This document shows, piece after piece, positions 12,720-27,710 of a DNA stretch of 64,000 bases. How positions within the stretch are numbered: position 1 is the stretch's first letter; the number at the start of each line of letters is the position of its first letter. This DNA comes from Gordionus sp. m RMFG-2023 (Eukaryota > Nematomorpha > Gordioida > Chordodea > Parachordodidae): contig NC_088778.1 in NCBI RefSeq assembly GCF_954871325.1, positions 24,413,120 through 24,477,119 on the forward strand. Reading direction: 5' to 3'. Both the position numbers and the translations under genes were made by a program. The notes beneath the pieces were generated by a model. The model worked only from the letters and a program-made list of their open reading frames with translations, did not search any database and was not told the origin of the DNA.

Positions 12720-14699
12720 ATACACTTGTGAAAAAGAAAATAGTAAAAATATCTTGGATAAATAACTCAACACTATCATGATTTTTTTTTTTTAATTTTA
12801 ATTTTCTCTTATTTTAATTAATTCTTGCCTAGTATTTTATATTATAAAATTGGATTAATATCTAGGTCGTTAAATTTTTAATTTTTATCCTTTTTATAAA
12901 AAAAAATTAAATAAAAGAAAATATAACGTTTTGTGAAGGTGTAACAAGAGAAATTATTTAATTCTTCTCATATTTTTTAAAAAAAATGAAGATGAATTAT
13001 TAACATATTAATATTTTTATATACCTTTTCCGAAAGTATCATGATGATTAAATTGATTTATAAACTAACATAATAAATTAGGTATTAAAAATTCCAATCG
13101 ATAAATATTTCTTTTAGGGGCCACAAAGTTACAAATACAAATGGGTATATAATTTGTGACTTTAGACCAAGTATTATCAAGTACATAATTATAAACTTTA
13201 AAAGTTCATTTATAAAACCATTTTAAAAAAAAAATTGTCGTCTGAACATTTGGAAGGGGGCAAAAATTGGGTTCCGCAAACATTTTTGTTCTTTTATTTA
13301 AGCTAAAATAAACTAATTTTGTAGATTTGTGTACTATAAATAAAATCTATTTTTATATTAATTTAATTAAAAAAGGTCTAAAAATGATTTAAATAAGATT
13401 TTAATTAAGTGAGAGTTTATTATCGCTACTTTCGAGATTGAAAAAAAAAAAATTTCAGACCAATTCCAAAAAACTATAAAATGTGTTTTTTATCAGGACG
13501 AGCAAATTTTAATTTTTATTGAGATTTAAATTTTGGGCTCGTTATAACCCCGGATTCTATATAATAATTATAATATAATACAAAGTATAGAGTTGTGTAA
13601 TAGATAGCTCAATTTTTTATTTTGTAAATTAAGACATTAAAAAGATAAAGACTTTGCTTGCATAATAAAATTTTTTTAATGAGATTATTATCGAGTATTA
13701 TTAGTAGTGTAATAAAAATAAAATTTAATGGTAATATGGTATCTATAAAGTTATAAACTATAAAGATGAACTTATAAAATAAATTATTTATAAAATATAA
13801 TAAAATAAAATCCTTTACAGAAAAATAATAAATATTATAAATTTGTGCAAATTATCTCTAATCGATAAGAAATAAAAAAAATATATATTTATAACATTTC
13901 AATAAATCATGGGTCAAAGGGCATAATTTTTTGATATGTTTTTTTAAACTAAATCAAAAATAGTTTAAAGAACAAAATTGGAAATAATGTAAAAAAATAT
14001 AAATAAAACATTATGATGTTTATATAAATTGAAGAGGTAATTTTGTGTTAAAACGCAAAAATGTTTGGGCAAAAGGTAGACGTTTTTTTTGAGAAAAATA
14101 ACACTAAACGCTGCTACTCAATTTGAAAACGATATTATAATCATGTTTAGTAAATCAGACGGGTTAGTTTTTGAGTATAGATTTTTTTTTCGAGAATATC
14201 CCTTCAAGAAAAAAATCATTTTTAGATTCGTGACGACCTACAATGTTTCTGATATTTTATACAGTAAAATAACGGGTTTTCCCCGCTTTAGTTGTTTTAA
14301 ATATCATCCCTCTTATGAGGCCCTCTAACTCGGGGGGGGGGGCACGATGCAATAGAGGCATTCAAATTATTACAGGCAAACAGGAGTCACATTCGGAATA
14401 TTTAGTCGATATCCATTTTATCACCGAGGAGACCTACGCGTCATTGCCATGGGGAGGGGACTCTAAGAGGCATCAGATTCGTTACCCACCAAAATTCCTA
14501 ATTCAGAGATTGGCGATGATTTTTTCTGCAAATTAATATAAAAAAAAATTTGCCCCTAATAAAATGAATGACCTATTTTCAGATGATTCTTTGACATAAA
14601 GTCAATTTAAAAATAAAGAAGTTATGGATAAGGTGAAAGCTCCCATAAGGTGAAGAACACTGATTTTTTATGGTCAAGTTAATTATATCCATTTTTTAA

Positions 14700-14870
14700 T
14701 AAATGTTTCAGGAGAGCAATTTTTTAAAAAAAAATTTTTTGTATTTTAAATAAGAGATCACAATATTATAATTCAAATAATAAAGGATTCAGAAAAAATT
14801 GATTTATCCGAAAAAAAATGCACTTTGCAATTGGATATAGAACACTATGATACTCAGCCGACGACATATA
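14700..14870. mobile_element. MITE of the 60133 family, partial copy
   Basis: Has the internal TATTTTAAATAAGAGATCAC block and a right end TGGATATAGAACACTATGAT followed by ACTCAGCCGAC. The left terminus is missing. Confidence 0.55.
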
Positions 14871-17800
14871 ATAGTGTATGTTTTACAATAATAGGTCTGA
14901 ATTAATATAAAGGGTGGTAAAGATAAGGAGGTAGGTTTCCACTCTATGATAAAAGATCTCTGATAAAAAAAGAAGTTTCTTTTTAAGCAAACATCTAAAA
15001 AAAATAACTAGGTAATATTCTGCCAAAATATGACAAATTTATAAGAAAAATATGCATCCCCCCAACCCTTCCTTCCCTTTTTATAAAATATTTTTTTATT
15101 ATAATTTACCAAGGTGTCTGTTCATGAATATAAGAAGACACCGTCCACCCAAAATACGATCCTCGATCCCCAGAATAGATGGTGGAAAAATTTGTGTCCA
15201 AATTAAATGCTCGGGCCGAGCCGAAAATTTCGAATAAAGTGTGAACGAATAGCAAGTTGGATATCATAAGGGTCGCACTATTTTTGATTCGATTGCACTG
15301 GTAGAATTTTGTAAAATCCATTTATTTTGTTTGTTTATTTCTTATGATTGTATTTCAGAAAATTTCATTCCATGTTATTATACATAGCTTGGGATTAGTT
15401 TTTGTTTAGTAACATTTATTTAGATTAAAATAATTTTTAAGGTTGTCTTTAGTTTGTTTTGTGTTTATTCAGAATTAATTTACTCTATGTATACGATTTT
15501 GTGCCCCAACAGTGTTATAATGGATAATGGAAATTCAAATTGAGGGATAAAAAAGAATAGTGTGGGATAGTATTGATCTAATCTACCAATGTAATTTTGA
15601 TTGCGAAAGCAATGTGCAACAGATGTAAGGGGTTATTAAAAATCTCCTCTTTTTTAAAAAATATTTTATATAAATGATATTTGTGAATGGAGAAAATATT
15701 CTTCTTTTTTTAAAAAATATTAATAGTATAGTAAAGTTTAAAATTGCATTTGTTTTTTTTTTGTAAATTTGTAAAAAACAAGCATTTTTGTAAAATAAAA
15801 AATTTTAATTTATTATATTATATATTTAAAAGTTATTGTGTTATCTTTATGATGATTTCATTGGATGATGAAGAACTTGGACAACTAATATTATTTAAAA
15901 AATTTCAAAAACTAAATTATTCAAATTTTAAAAAAAATTAGCAAAATATAAACAAACATTATATTTTTATCTAACATACATAATGTTTCAATTAATGTAT
16001 CATAAATGTAAACGTAAATGATATTCTTTGATTTAATATTTTTATTAAAATTTTATATGTAAAAAGTTTATTTTTTAAATAATCAACACCATATGAAAAA
16101 TGTATTTAAATTTTTAGAACAAATAAAAAGTATTTTATTTAAGGGATAAACATTATATTATATAGATGGATAAAATTCTTGAAATATCATCCCTCTCCCA
16201 AAAAAAATGTTATAAAAAAAGGATAATTAGTTACAAAAATAAAAATAATAAAATTTGTAATGTATTTATTACGTTTTTTTTTTACTAATGTCTTAATTTA
16301 TTCTATTTTTTTTAAAAAAAATGATATAAAAAAAATCTCTTCCTTCTATATTTACTTATTTTTTTAACTATCTTATTTATAAATTATCATAAATTTTATA
16401 ATATTGTTGTTTTATAAAGAAAATAATTAAAAAAATAAAATTTTATTTTAGAATTTATAATTTAGAAGGAAAAAAAATTTAAATTGTGACACTTTTGTTG
16501 AAAAAATTAGGAACTAATTTTGAGCCGGAAAATAATCAAAATGATAAAACCTTTCACAACTTTCGTTATCAACAGCACTTAAATAAAAGCAAAGTTTGAA
16601 AAACATCTTCATATAAAAATAAAAACATGTCAAAACTATAATTAAATATCAAAAATTTTAACATAAGATTTGATTAAAACTTCTGAAAATTTTAAAATAA
16701 TTTTAATATTTTTAAATTTAAAAATGAATTTTGAAAGAAACAAGCGTTTTACAACTCCGCTTACAATATAAATTGTTGATAAAAATTGGATTAAATTTTA
16801 GAAATAATTATCTCCGAAAAATGAAAGTTGATTCGCGCACATAGGAATTGTGTAACTAAGAAAATCAAAATTAAAAAAGGATTTTTAATCGTTCTCTATG
16901 CCATATCCAGGATTTCCGTTAGAGGGGGGATTTTTGAGTAGATTTTTTTACCTTCAAATTTTTTCGTCCCTTCATTGACAACTTTAACATAATTTTTGGT
17001 TATTCATATTTCTCAAAAATTAATATAGCGGTCATTATTTCACAAAAATTATTAACTTCTTTTATTTATTATTTTGTTTATACATATTGCATTCATTTTT
17101 AGGGATAAATGAGAGAGGGAAGTGTTGGCGAAGATTTCTTATTCGCTTGGAAATTATATTTACGAAAACGGACAAATTTGCATTCCAACCCTTCCCCCTC
17201 TTGTTTACACCATTAATCTTTCAATAGACCCATTCAAAGATTATTCACATTCAATTAATCTATTAATATAAATATTATTCGTATTTTTTAAACATATTTA
17301 CACTGGAAAAAATTCCCAAATCATTTTTTATTGCTAAAAAAAGTGCAAATATATTATTATTTTTATGTTTATAAATTTATAATGTATATTTTTGTACTTT
17401 AATCAAAAAGTTGCCTTATAAAATTGGGGTTTTTAGACCATTAAACTTCAATGAGCGAGAACGAATATTTAATGATTTGAAAACAACTAATTTATTTAAT
17501 TTAATTAATACGGGGGGAAAAGGAGAACTAAAAAGGACATTCCTAAAAACTTTTGACTAATATCAAAATCTGAAGTATTTTGTTTCGGGAATTATTCGTT
17601 ATTGATCATTCGTAAGTTCGGACAGAAAAAAAAGAAGATTTTATAGGACTTTCCCTTATTATTGAGCATCATGAGAGAGAAGATAGAGTTTTAGGAGAGG
17701 CCAAATGTCTCATTAGAGGTCTTCCTAAGCTAACTTATTACTTCCAGATTATTACTTCCCACAAAATTTTTTTTATAAAAATAAAGCGTTTCACATTATT

Positions 17801-20800
17801 ATACTAGGATAAACTGCGATTAAAAGATGAGCTGGGACTGCCCTGCGACTTTTAGTATATTTTATATAATTTTACCTTGGATTGGTTTTTAGAATCGATA
17901 CACGATTGTAATTATTAAATAATATTTTTTTTTCTTTGTAATAAAGATTTTTTTAATTTAAAAGGGTTTTTTTTTAAATAAGGCAAAATAAAATGTAAAT
18001 TAAAACAAAAGATGAACAAAAAAAAAGGAAATTAGTAAATATATATATTCTTAAAATTTCTTTCAAAAATTTTGCTGATTTGTTAAATCATTTTTTCTAA
18101 AGGTGTAAAAATAATATATTTTATTTATTACATTATACACATTTTTTTATATTATTATTATTATTTCATACATTGTTTTTATAAAAAAAAATATTTAATC
18201 AATGATTCATTCATTAGGATTTTTTTATAGATTCAATTTTGTGATTGAAATTTTCGTATATATCTTTCTCAGATAACCAGAGCCAAACCAAGCCAGGTCC
18301 GGTTGGGATATATGGACCAGGCCGTAAATTAAAAATAAATATTATTTTTTTACAAAACCTGGATTGATGTCAATCAATTATTTGGAAAGTCATATACTCC
18401 TCGTATACTCCTCGTATTTTGAATTATCCTTTAAGACATTATATATAAAATACGGCCAAAACTATTCAAAAGAATAAAATTGAAATATTTCGGATCGGGT
18501 CCCTTAAAATAATCGAAAATTTAAAATCTAAACTGGGGGGAGAAAAAATATTCAAAAAAATGCGATCCGGGGGTGAGAATAAAAAAAATATTTTAAATCT
18601 CTTGCCTGGGTCTGAAATTTCCCCAACTCTGCAGGTTCTCTGATCTTTTTATTTAAAAATGGTTGCAAATTATGGCTGTAAGATGGATTACCAAAGTGTT
18701 GTGTGACTAGATATTCGAACCAAACTCGGAGAAGAAAACTCGGGTTTTTTTTTAAAAAAAATAGTAAACCCAACCCGAACCTGAAACACTTTTGTACAAT
18801 TTCTATAAACCCGAACCATACCCTGAAATCTTTCGAACCTGAGTTTAATCTGGTTCAATGAATGTTTTTAACCATTCATATTAAGATATTTATATTATTG
18901 TTAAATAGAAATTTTAGAAATTTTTTATATTACAATATAAATATTCCTAAACACGAGCTGAACCCGGAACCAATTTCGGGTTCAAAAATATTCCCTTGAA
19001 CCCGAAACAAGCTCGATTAATATTTTTACCGAGGTTACATCCCTGTGTGTGACAATAACTTTATAAAAGTGGAATCCGCGATAGCAATATGCGGGCTAAT
19101 GATAAGAGGGGAAAAAAAATGTTTATAATCAGCTGATTAGGCAAGCCTAGATCTGAATTTATAAATATGTTCTTCCAATAAAAGAAAATTAATTTTTCTT
19201 ATTAGTTTTTTTACTTAAGTTCCAAAACTTAAATTTGTTTTTCTCAAAAGTTTCAGAAGTCACACAAATTAATAAATTCTAACGAAATCGCAATGTAAAA
19301 TTTTTAAAATTTACTAAAAATATGTTCTTTCTGTTTTTTTTTAAATTTTTCTATTAAAAAAAGCTTATTATTTATTATAGTTTTCGAAACTTTACATAAC
19401 TTTAATTTCAGTTAAGACACTAATTGTAATTTGAACGATGATATTCTTTTCATTTTCAGATAGGAAATTGAGAATTAATTTTATTTAGGAATAAATGCAT
19501 AACTATTTATATTTTAATTTATTATTTTTTCTGTGCGCCAATGAGAGCAAGAGCTCGGTATCTTTTCATGGTGATTTATACCACTACATCTTTCCATAAA
19601 AAAAGATGCACGCTTATTGAGCAGAACAAATGAATGCATGGCTTCGAGGTTATCAAACGAGTAGCAATATCAAAAATATTATAAATAATTGAAGTCAATG
19701 TTATAAAATATGCAATCAAAATATATAAATCTTTTAGATAACTGTCGAGCGGATCTGCCCCCCCCCATGGTATTGAAAAATACTGGAATAGCTCTTTAGT
19801 GTTGTGACTCGATTTTTTGATTTTTAAAAAGAGTTGGCTTTCCAGCGCATACCCAGGAGCGTCACTATCAATTTAGTGAGGCATTAAAATTTTCTTTAAA
19901 ATGATCATTTTCTAAAATATTGGCAAGAAAATAATTAAGCCCCCTGAGGATGTAAAGGCTAGTGACGCCATTGCGTATACTTCGTTCTTTTCCTTTAGAA
20001 CAATGTCCCTACTGACTATAGCTAGATCAAATTATTCGTTATTCGATTCGATTCGTATATAGATATGAAAAACAAAACTTTAATTCTAAAAGGAAAATAT
20101 ATTATCCGTCGAATCATTTTTTATTTATCTATTTATGAATCTATATTCGAAATTATTTGTATAATTTAAAATTATTAGTAATTATTCGAAATTATTTGTA
20201 AATATAAATATTCAAAATTATTCATAAATAATCAATTATTTGTAAATATCATAAATTATTTTATAAATATTTCAAAATTTTTCCTAAATAATGCAAATAT
20301 ATACAATTCGATTCATATTTTTGTATTATTCCTTTCCTGCCTAATAAAAAGTCCACTACTATTTCCCACTTATTTGTAGATATTTATCTTAACAAACCTA
20401 ATAATGTCCAATTTAAATTTATCCACAAATAGTCACCATAGAAATTTTATCTCCACTTTATTTAATACATAGTATTTGTTTTATAATATTTTCTTTTTAA
20501 TAATATTCACTTTTCCTTAAAAAAATTTTCCGCAATTTTTTCGATCGAATCTTTTTGGGGTATTTTTCCGGGATTCATTGAAATACGGTAGGAAAGGTAA
20601 AATATCCGATCGTTCTTTTCAGTATCAATTAGTTTGAGTATAATTTTATTTGTGGGAGTTGTGAATAAGTAACTTAGAATATGAATTAGGTATGATTTAT
20701 GAAATAAATTGTAGTAAAATATAAATAAGATGTAAAAATACCCCCCCCCCTTAATATAGTCTAATTTTGGCGGCTCGGGGCCTCATTCGATTGGGCAGAC

Positions 20801-21725
20801 CTGGTCAAAATTATTTATTTATTGTTTTCAATCAAAACTCTTTTTGAGATATTAAATTTAAACATATTATGTATATAAAAAAATTAACTATTTAGGAGTG
20901 GAATGAAATCAAAGTCAAAAAAAAATTTTTTTAATAAATGCCCTAAAGATGTTTTATTTATTCTATACAATAAAGTCATGTTATATTGTTATATTAATAT
21001 TATGCCTATATATAAAATTTTAGCAAATTTTAAAAAGATTTTTTAAATATTAAACATAACACTCCCTTGTTACGATGAAGAATTGAAGATGATACCTAAA
21101 TAAATATTCTTATTTTTTAATAAATAAATTAATATGACATCATTTTTTTTTAATTCTTATTTTAATGTTAAAAGTAATCGTATTCTTCAAATTTTTCCAC
21201 TCCCTCATCTTTCTTCTTAAATTATCTTTTTCATTTTGTGCAAATTTTTATGGATTTAGTAGTAGTTTAAATTTAACTATAGTTGCGTAATTAATATACT
21301 TTTAGCCCTTTAAGTCAATTTTACGAGTTTTTAGCCGAAAAATATCACAATGGCCTCGGAATTTTTTTTAAAAATATAGCGGTCCAAATTTGAAATAACT
21401 AAGTCTTAATGTTAACAGTCCATTTTTTATAAAAAATCTTATATAAATACAAGTAAATCTTTTGTGATTTTTATGAATAAAAATCCTTTCATAATTGAAA
21501 TCACAATTTTTGTTAAAAAATAATTTTGATCTTCATAAAGAAAATCTTTAATTTTGTGATCTTCGAACATTTTTTTGCAAAATATTTTGGGCAAAAAAAA
21601 ATCTTTGAGGAGTTTTTTCAAACTCTGAGTAAAATAGTATGATTTAAAAAAACCCCGCAAGAGCCTAACGTGTGAAGATGAAATTTAAGAGATTTTGCAA
21701 ATCTCACCATCAATTACATGGCTAT

Positions 21726-21918
21726 GGGTCGATTTTAAAAGTGGCTCGATTAAGGTTTTAGCCAACATAATATGTAAGCCTGGGATTTTGCTCATAAAGT
21801 TGCAGAAAAGTTTGGACCGCTATTTGTCAAATCTCGAAACTTACATATGATTATTTTGGCTAAAATCTTAATCGGGCCGTTTTAAAAATCGACCCAAATC
21901 GTGTCTTTTAACAACACT
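21726..21918. mobile_element. MITE with GTGTTGTTAAA ends, second copy
   Basis: GGGTCGATTTTAAAAGTGGC and GCCGTTTTAAAAATCGACCC form the arms, and TTTTAACAACACTA ends the right side. The middle has the shared CTGGGATTTTGCTCAT core. Confidence 0.6.
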
Positions 21919-24381
21919 ATTAATAAGTGTGAAATTGAAATTATGATGTTTTGATTTTTATAGCTTCAAATACATTTAGGGGCAATTCAAATTCTCAAAA
22001 TTTCAATAACTATTTAATTGTCTAAATTCTCATATTTTTTTTTATTTTTTTAAAACCTCACATTTTCCATTTCAATATGTTTAGGCTGTGACCTGGTTCG
22101 ACTTATTTTAATACTTAATTACTGTTTAGTCTAGAAATCAGCTTTTGAACTAGGACATCCTATTTAATTTGATTTATATATTTGATGGGCATTGTTATTT
22201 TTTGTATTTATTTTTTATTTTTTTTGTATTTATGATTTTGCATTAATCTGTTTTTTTTTCTCTCTAAATATAATTCCTTCGATTCAAAATACTCACTCAT
22301 AGTTTTTTCAAAATAAAGTTGGTTTTTAATTATAGCCCAAAGTATTTTTAATTTTTAACTAATTGATTTTAGTTTAGACAACAATATATAGAAATTAATA
22401 TTTTAACTAGAATTTCTAAAAAAAGGTACTTATATTATCATTATCATTAACGTTGCTATATTTTAATATTATTAATTTAAATTCATCTAATGAAATATTT
22501 TTTTTATTTTAGATTAATCGCGTCAAAAATATTGGGGGCCATTTTATATCAAAATCTCAAAACCCACCGGTGTGATCTTGATATGAGATATCGAAATCTC
22601 GTCATGATCCACAGGTTACAGCGGGTTTAAAAGTAAAATACAACCTGTGCTGGAGCTTGAAATAATTTTTGTTTTAACAAATCTAGGCAAAGTCTATTTT
22701 ACATCTAATCCGGGGCGGTTTAGGATCCATTTCAGAATATCATATTATTAACGTTTCCATGTATCAAAATTTCAATTGAACAGATTATTTTCAAAATGTT
22801 GACCTTGGATACCTTATTTATTTTCCAGAAATAGTAACCTAAAAATCTTATTGAGCTGAGTCGATAGGTCTAAATGTTATAATATACCTTATGATAGGGG
22901 CATATGATTACTAATATGTGAATATGAACAAACTTTTACCTCCGATATTTATTTTTAAATATCAGCAAAACAATTAAATTTAAAATGAGTGACAAAAATT
23001 CTATTACAAGATTAGCAGTTATGTAAAATATAAAAAAAATTTGATTTAATTTGACTGTTAGCGAAAAGTAACTATTAAAATAAAATAAATTTCGATTTTT
23101 ATTGTTGTTTTAGAGGATTTCAAGGACATAACAACAAAATTAATGTAAAATACAAGAAGCGATGAACAAAAAGTTTTAACGATATAATTATAAGTATTTC
23201 CTAGATACCTTCTACATTCGATTTATTCATACTACTAATATAAACATGGCATAAATTTATATATTCCAACCAACAGAATTTACTTAGTTGACATCTATAT
23301 AGTAATTTAAAATTAAATTCTAAATATATATGCAATTTATGGGTATGGACTGTGTTCTTTGCCAAATCCCTTTTTAATCAGCCCGCAGAGGTCTAAATAA
23401 TAGTTCTTAGGACTATTAATGCTTCAAGTATGTGCGACTTTCCCACAAATGGGTAAAGGGCTATTCATCCCAGTTTACTTAATAACTGGTTTGATGGAAA
23501 TGACAATGAGGAATACTTGGCGTAGCTCTGTTAAATATACAATGATTAAAGGACAATACGCATTATCAGTTAAAAAAATTGTTTAAAATTAGATGTGCAA
23601 TAAAAAAAATTCTGTTAATATGTTTTCGAATGAATTCTTTTACTAATATTTATTTTTTAAAAAAAGAAATATTAATATAACTAGAATCGAATACAAGTAG
23701 TAAATTTTATTATTCGTACGACTTACGAGTAGTAAATTATTTGATTCATCCAATATGAATAATGAACTATTCGAATCATGTTTGCTTTTGAAGAGGCATG
23801 CCGCAATATTATATTTACTTGCATTGTTAAAAAATATCATAAATAATATTTGCACCAACACACTATAAGATATTCATTTTAATACTATCATATTGATTAT
23901 ATTTACATTTAATTTTTTGATATTCCGCTTTAAAAAAATGCTGCATCCCTAGTTTAATAATATTCATATATATGTCATATGGGATATGAAATCTATGGGG
24001 ATTGAGAATCTCTCGATTTTGAATTATTTTTCTTAGGGCGTTAAAAATTTTAAACAATGTGTATAATACCTGCCCTATAAAATTTAGGCAATTTTCACCA
24101 TAAACTCTGGTGTATTTTTTTAAAAATTTATATGAAAAAATCTATATAAAAAACGGAATTTAAATTTAAAGTATTTCAGCAGTTTCCGGCAAAATTGTCT
24201 GAAATTTACCGTACGCGTACTCTATTAGAATATATTTCCGGTTAATTGGGATCTGAATCCCCATGGATTCCAAATATCCAATACGACATACATGAAAATA
24301 AAGATTTGCTATTTATAAAAAAATAAATAATTGCAGATCAATTATAAAATAAAATAAATATCTTTATAATAAATGTAAAAT

Positions 24382-27300
24382 TTATGTAGAAAATTCATAT
24401 TCCATAATTTCTTTGATCAATGATAACGATGAGGATTTATACGGTAGAGGACCAAAATGTATCCTAAAATAATATGTTAAAATGGAATATAAATATATAT
24501 GTAATTAAAATTTTTAGAATTTTTTTTAAAAAAATTATATTACCGCAGATTTTATCCCCCGACTCTTAGAATTTTTTAATCTAATTACATCTTTTGGGTC
24601 TTGAGCCATTTTGCCCAAAAAAATATATCAAATTATACCTCGATCCTATAGAACTGATCATTCTCTCAATCGCATCTCAAAAAATGTAATTTTTTTAAAA
24701 AAATTTTTACCAATTAAGGAGATGAGGAAATAGGTGATAAATTTTGGCTCTCCATTTTAGCCCAGCTTGAGGGGTCTTGTTCAAATAACGGTAATAGATC
24801 GTTTCGATGTTAGAAAGCAAAGGGTCGTCTTCGAGTGGAAAGGCATATAATGTGGCGAGATCAAATTCGTTGTGCCCATAGAAACATGCAGGATCATAAA
24901 AAACTAAATAAAATAAATTTGGAGACATTTTTTAAGATGGTACAATCAATTATTTATGTAATTAATATATTCCATAGATAAGCCTGGCCCAGTCCGCATT
25001 AAATTTTTTATCGATTTGCCGGTCGCTAGGTTGGTGTAATTAGAGAAAAATTGTCTGTTATTTCTTGTTCAATTCGATTCTAAATTTTCGAATCGAATAT
25101 ATCTGAATATTTTTTTTATTCGATTAATTTTATCGGAAGAATTAAATGTTATAGGAGGAATATTTTAATTTTCTATGAAGCTTTTAATTACATTTATCGA
25201 CAATCTTTCAGAATTTATGCATACCATTTGATAATATAAATAAGTATTTCTACTAGTCCACCTTACTCTTTACTATATTGTTATTATTATCAGATCTGAA
25301 AAGCTAACCATTTTGCCTCGTATTTAATTGTTTGACCCTTGTTCTTACTTTATCTCAAATCCTATACATTCAATTAAACTCTAGCAATGAGGTTAGGGGA
25401 CTCGGACACCGTTTACTAGCCAGGGCCTTTTAACCTATTATTTAATTTTTTTTATTAATATAGACTATTATTTTAAATTGACAAAACCCACAAAAATATC
25501 CCCCCCCCCCAAAAAAAAAATAATAAATAAATAACAAATAAAGAAAAGCCCATTCTCAAATATAATGGTAGGTAGGGATTAAGAAATCTGAAATACCCGG
25601 CCCATGCACCTGGTAATGTCTGAAAAAAATTATTTTAGCCGGGGTGGGCAAAAATATTTATGGACTAGGGCAAGCAAAAAATAGAGATGCCTGCCGTATT
25701 TAATATATATAATATACTAAATAATTTTACTAAAGCTTAATTTCTTGTTAAAATAATATTTATTTTATTTTGCTTAAAATCTTACTGATAATGACCTGTT
25801 ACTATGATCATTCATTCATAAAAACAATTTCCTTTATATTTTGTGTTAATTGCCTTAATTAAAAAAATCATGAAATCGAAATCCTCGTCATCATTTGTTA
25901 TTTTTCCCTATGATGTATTACCGAATTTTCAAAGACCGGGCCGGGCAAAAACAAAATCCCGACCCTGCTGCGCTTGAAAATTTTGTCTTTTGCAGACCTT
26001 AATAAGGATTAGTATAATGATGTTAAATGGCTAGATTTTTAAAAAAGACTAGCCCAATATTTTAGCCAAAAAATAAGACACAAACCGCGAGATATGAGCA
26101 AAGATTCCAAACTTGCCTAATATTCCTGGATAAAATATTGGGTTAGCCGTTTTTAAAAATGAAGTCATTTAACACTAGATTAGTAAAAATGACCATCTTC
26201 TGTCCAATTTGAGTTCTTAATTTCATAGCGTAAAAAGGTTATGGCTGACTGCCGTTTTAAGGGATCGAATATTTCGTTTATAATTTAGTTACCAATTTCA
26301 TTAGTTGTGATAGTTTGCCCGACATTTCCCATCCATAAATCACCATGTAATAATACAGGTTTTATGTCAATATTTTCAAAAAATTTTGGTATTTTATTCT
26401 TCAAACTTTGCCAAAGATTCAAAATTTCTTCCTTGTCATCTGTGTACTAATAAACAGATTAATATTGTATAATTTGTTCAGTTATATAACAACTTAATAT
26501 TTTAAATAAAATTTAATAAGAAACAATTAAATTAAGTAAATTTTAGATATTTGAATAAAAGAAGTCATATTCTTTAATTAATTAATGGTTTCAAAAAAAT
26601 TTGGTGTCTTTCTGATCTTATTGTTTCCTAGTGTGGAAATTTGATGTCCAAACTATGTCCTTGATATTTTAAGCTAGGTCATGCTAACCATGTCTTATGG
26701 AAGTCGATAATACTTTTGGGTATAAAAAATAAATTTGTATTCTCGGACCCATTTCCTATCATCGCCTCACTAGTATAATTCACAATTTTGGTGGATTAAT
26801 ATTTCATTTGTAAATAGAAGGAATAATAAGTTTTTCTAATCAGGGCCTTGTATCTATTATTGAAGAGAGGGAGCACATATTAATTGGCTGTTTTATAAAT
26901 TGACCCAAATTGGGCTATATAATAACACTAGCATTTAGAGATTGTTTTTGGCTGACCTCATACTTTATAATAAACCACCTCCTTTTTAAAGTACAATAAA
27001 GTAAATTATAATAAAACTTTATATGATATAAAATATTTAACTTAATATAAATTACTTTGTTTGTAAGACTGTTAATCAGTGGTTTTAATTTTTGTTCAAT
27101 ATAAAATGTCTAAGATAAATGACTAAAATAATTTTACAATAACTTTTACTGTCCAATTACTACACCAGGAATTTGGTTGCGATATAAATCCATTATAACT
27201 AGGAACATGAAATCCAAAATTTTCTATTTTATGATCAAATGAGTGAAGTCTTAATTACAGTAAAATTAATATCTATTTTTTTTTAAAAAAACTGAGTTAA

Positions 27301-27710
27301 AGCTTTAACAAATAATTCTACATCTTTGATAGGTATCATATTGATGTATTCCATTATTATAAAAGAGTAATCATTTTGAATATTATAGGCCACCTAATAA
27401 GTTTTTTAATAAATTTATAAACATTTAACCTTAAAGACATTGGGAACCCTTATAGACTGGGTACACTTTAATTCTTCTAACCCACTATATTCACTCTCAA
27501 ACAATTTTAAAGACTATCAAAGTTAAAAATATAACAAACTAATACCATATAAACTTGTTTGAGGGCATTAAATTTGATAAAATATTTCTGATCATCAATA
27601 TGGCATATAAATGATTCACTTATGTATCCCCCTTTAATGCTTTCAACATCACTGATATAAGAGGTTGGAAATTCACTTTGTATGAGATCCACAACTAAAT
27701 CTGGATTCAT
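24382..27710 (-). CDS. FN3K: Fructosamine-3-kinase family protein, complete, eight exons
   Basis: Phosphorylates fructosamines or ribulosamines on glycated protein lysines, triggering deglycation; a cytosolic repair enzyme. Exons: 27710-27555, 27513-27430, 27393-27293, 27249-27150, 27109-27056, 26446-26293, 24903-24711 and 24463-24382. All introns are GT-AG, all phases match, and the joined frame has 307 codons plus TAA, against 309 residues in human FN3K. Landmarks in order: GGYISESF (P-loop), KYFIKFN (ATP-binding lysine), LFESEYSGLEEL, SFIIMEY, IENFGFHVPSYNGFI, LLHGDLWMGNVG (catalytic loop), VFYDPACFYGHNEFDLA (metal-binding DPA) and a C-terminal IHFG. The start ATG at 27710 is the only one giving a full N-terminus. 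The P-loop cysteine known from human and plant enzymes is tyrosine here. FN3K and its paralogue FN3KRP cannot be told apart by eye. Confidence 0.95.
26021..26176. mobile_element. MITE with GTGTTGTTAAA ends, third copy, inside an FN3K intron
   Basis: Ends TGATGTTAAATGGCTAGATT and AAGTCATTTAACACTA, arms GCCCAATATTTTAGCC / AAAATATTGGGTTAGC. It lies in the 1,389-bp intron 26292-24904 of the FN3K gene. Confidence 0.55.

Larger units (their letters stand above)
12720..24381. other. Long region without a supported gene
   Basis: Very AT-rich. It holds the MITEs at 14700 and 21726, GGGTTC/CCCGAAC-rich remnants at 18280-19030 that end in a hAT-like GTTACATCCCTG at about 19040, and C/G runs at 14332-14342, 19758-19766 and 20741-20750. 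No exon with splice signals and a recognisable product was found. Confidence 0.6.

Noticed and set aside
14315-14536. Open frame with EYLVDIHFITEETYASLPW, faintly like a retroelement protease
   Set aside because: The active-site context is not convincing and nothing nearby supports a retroelement; left unassigned.
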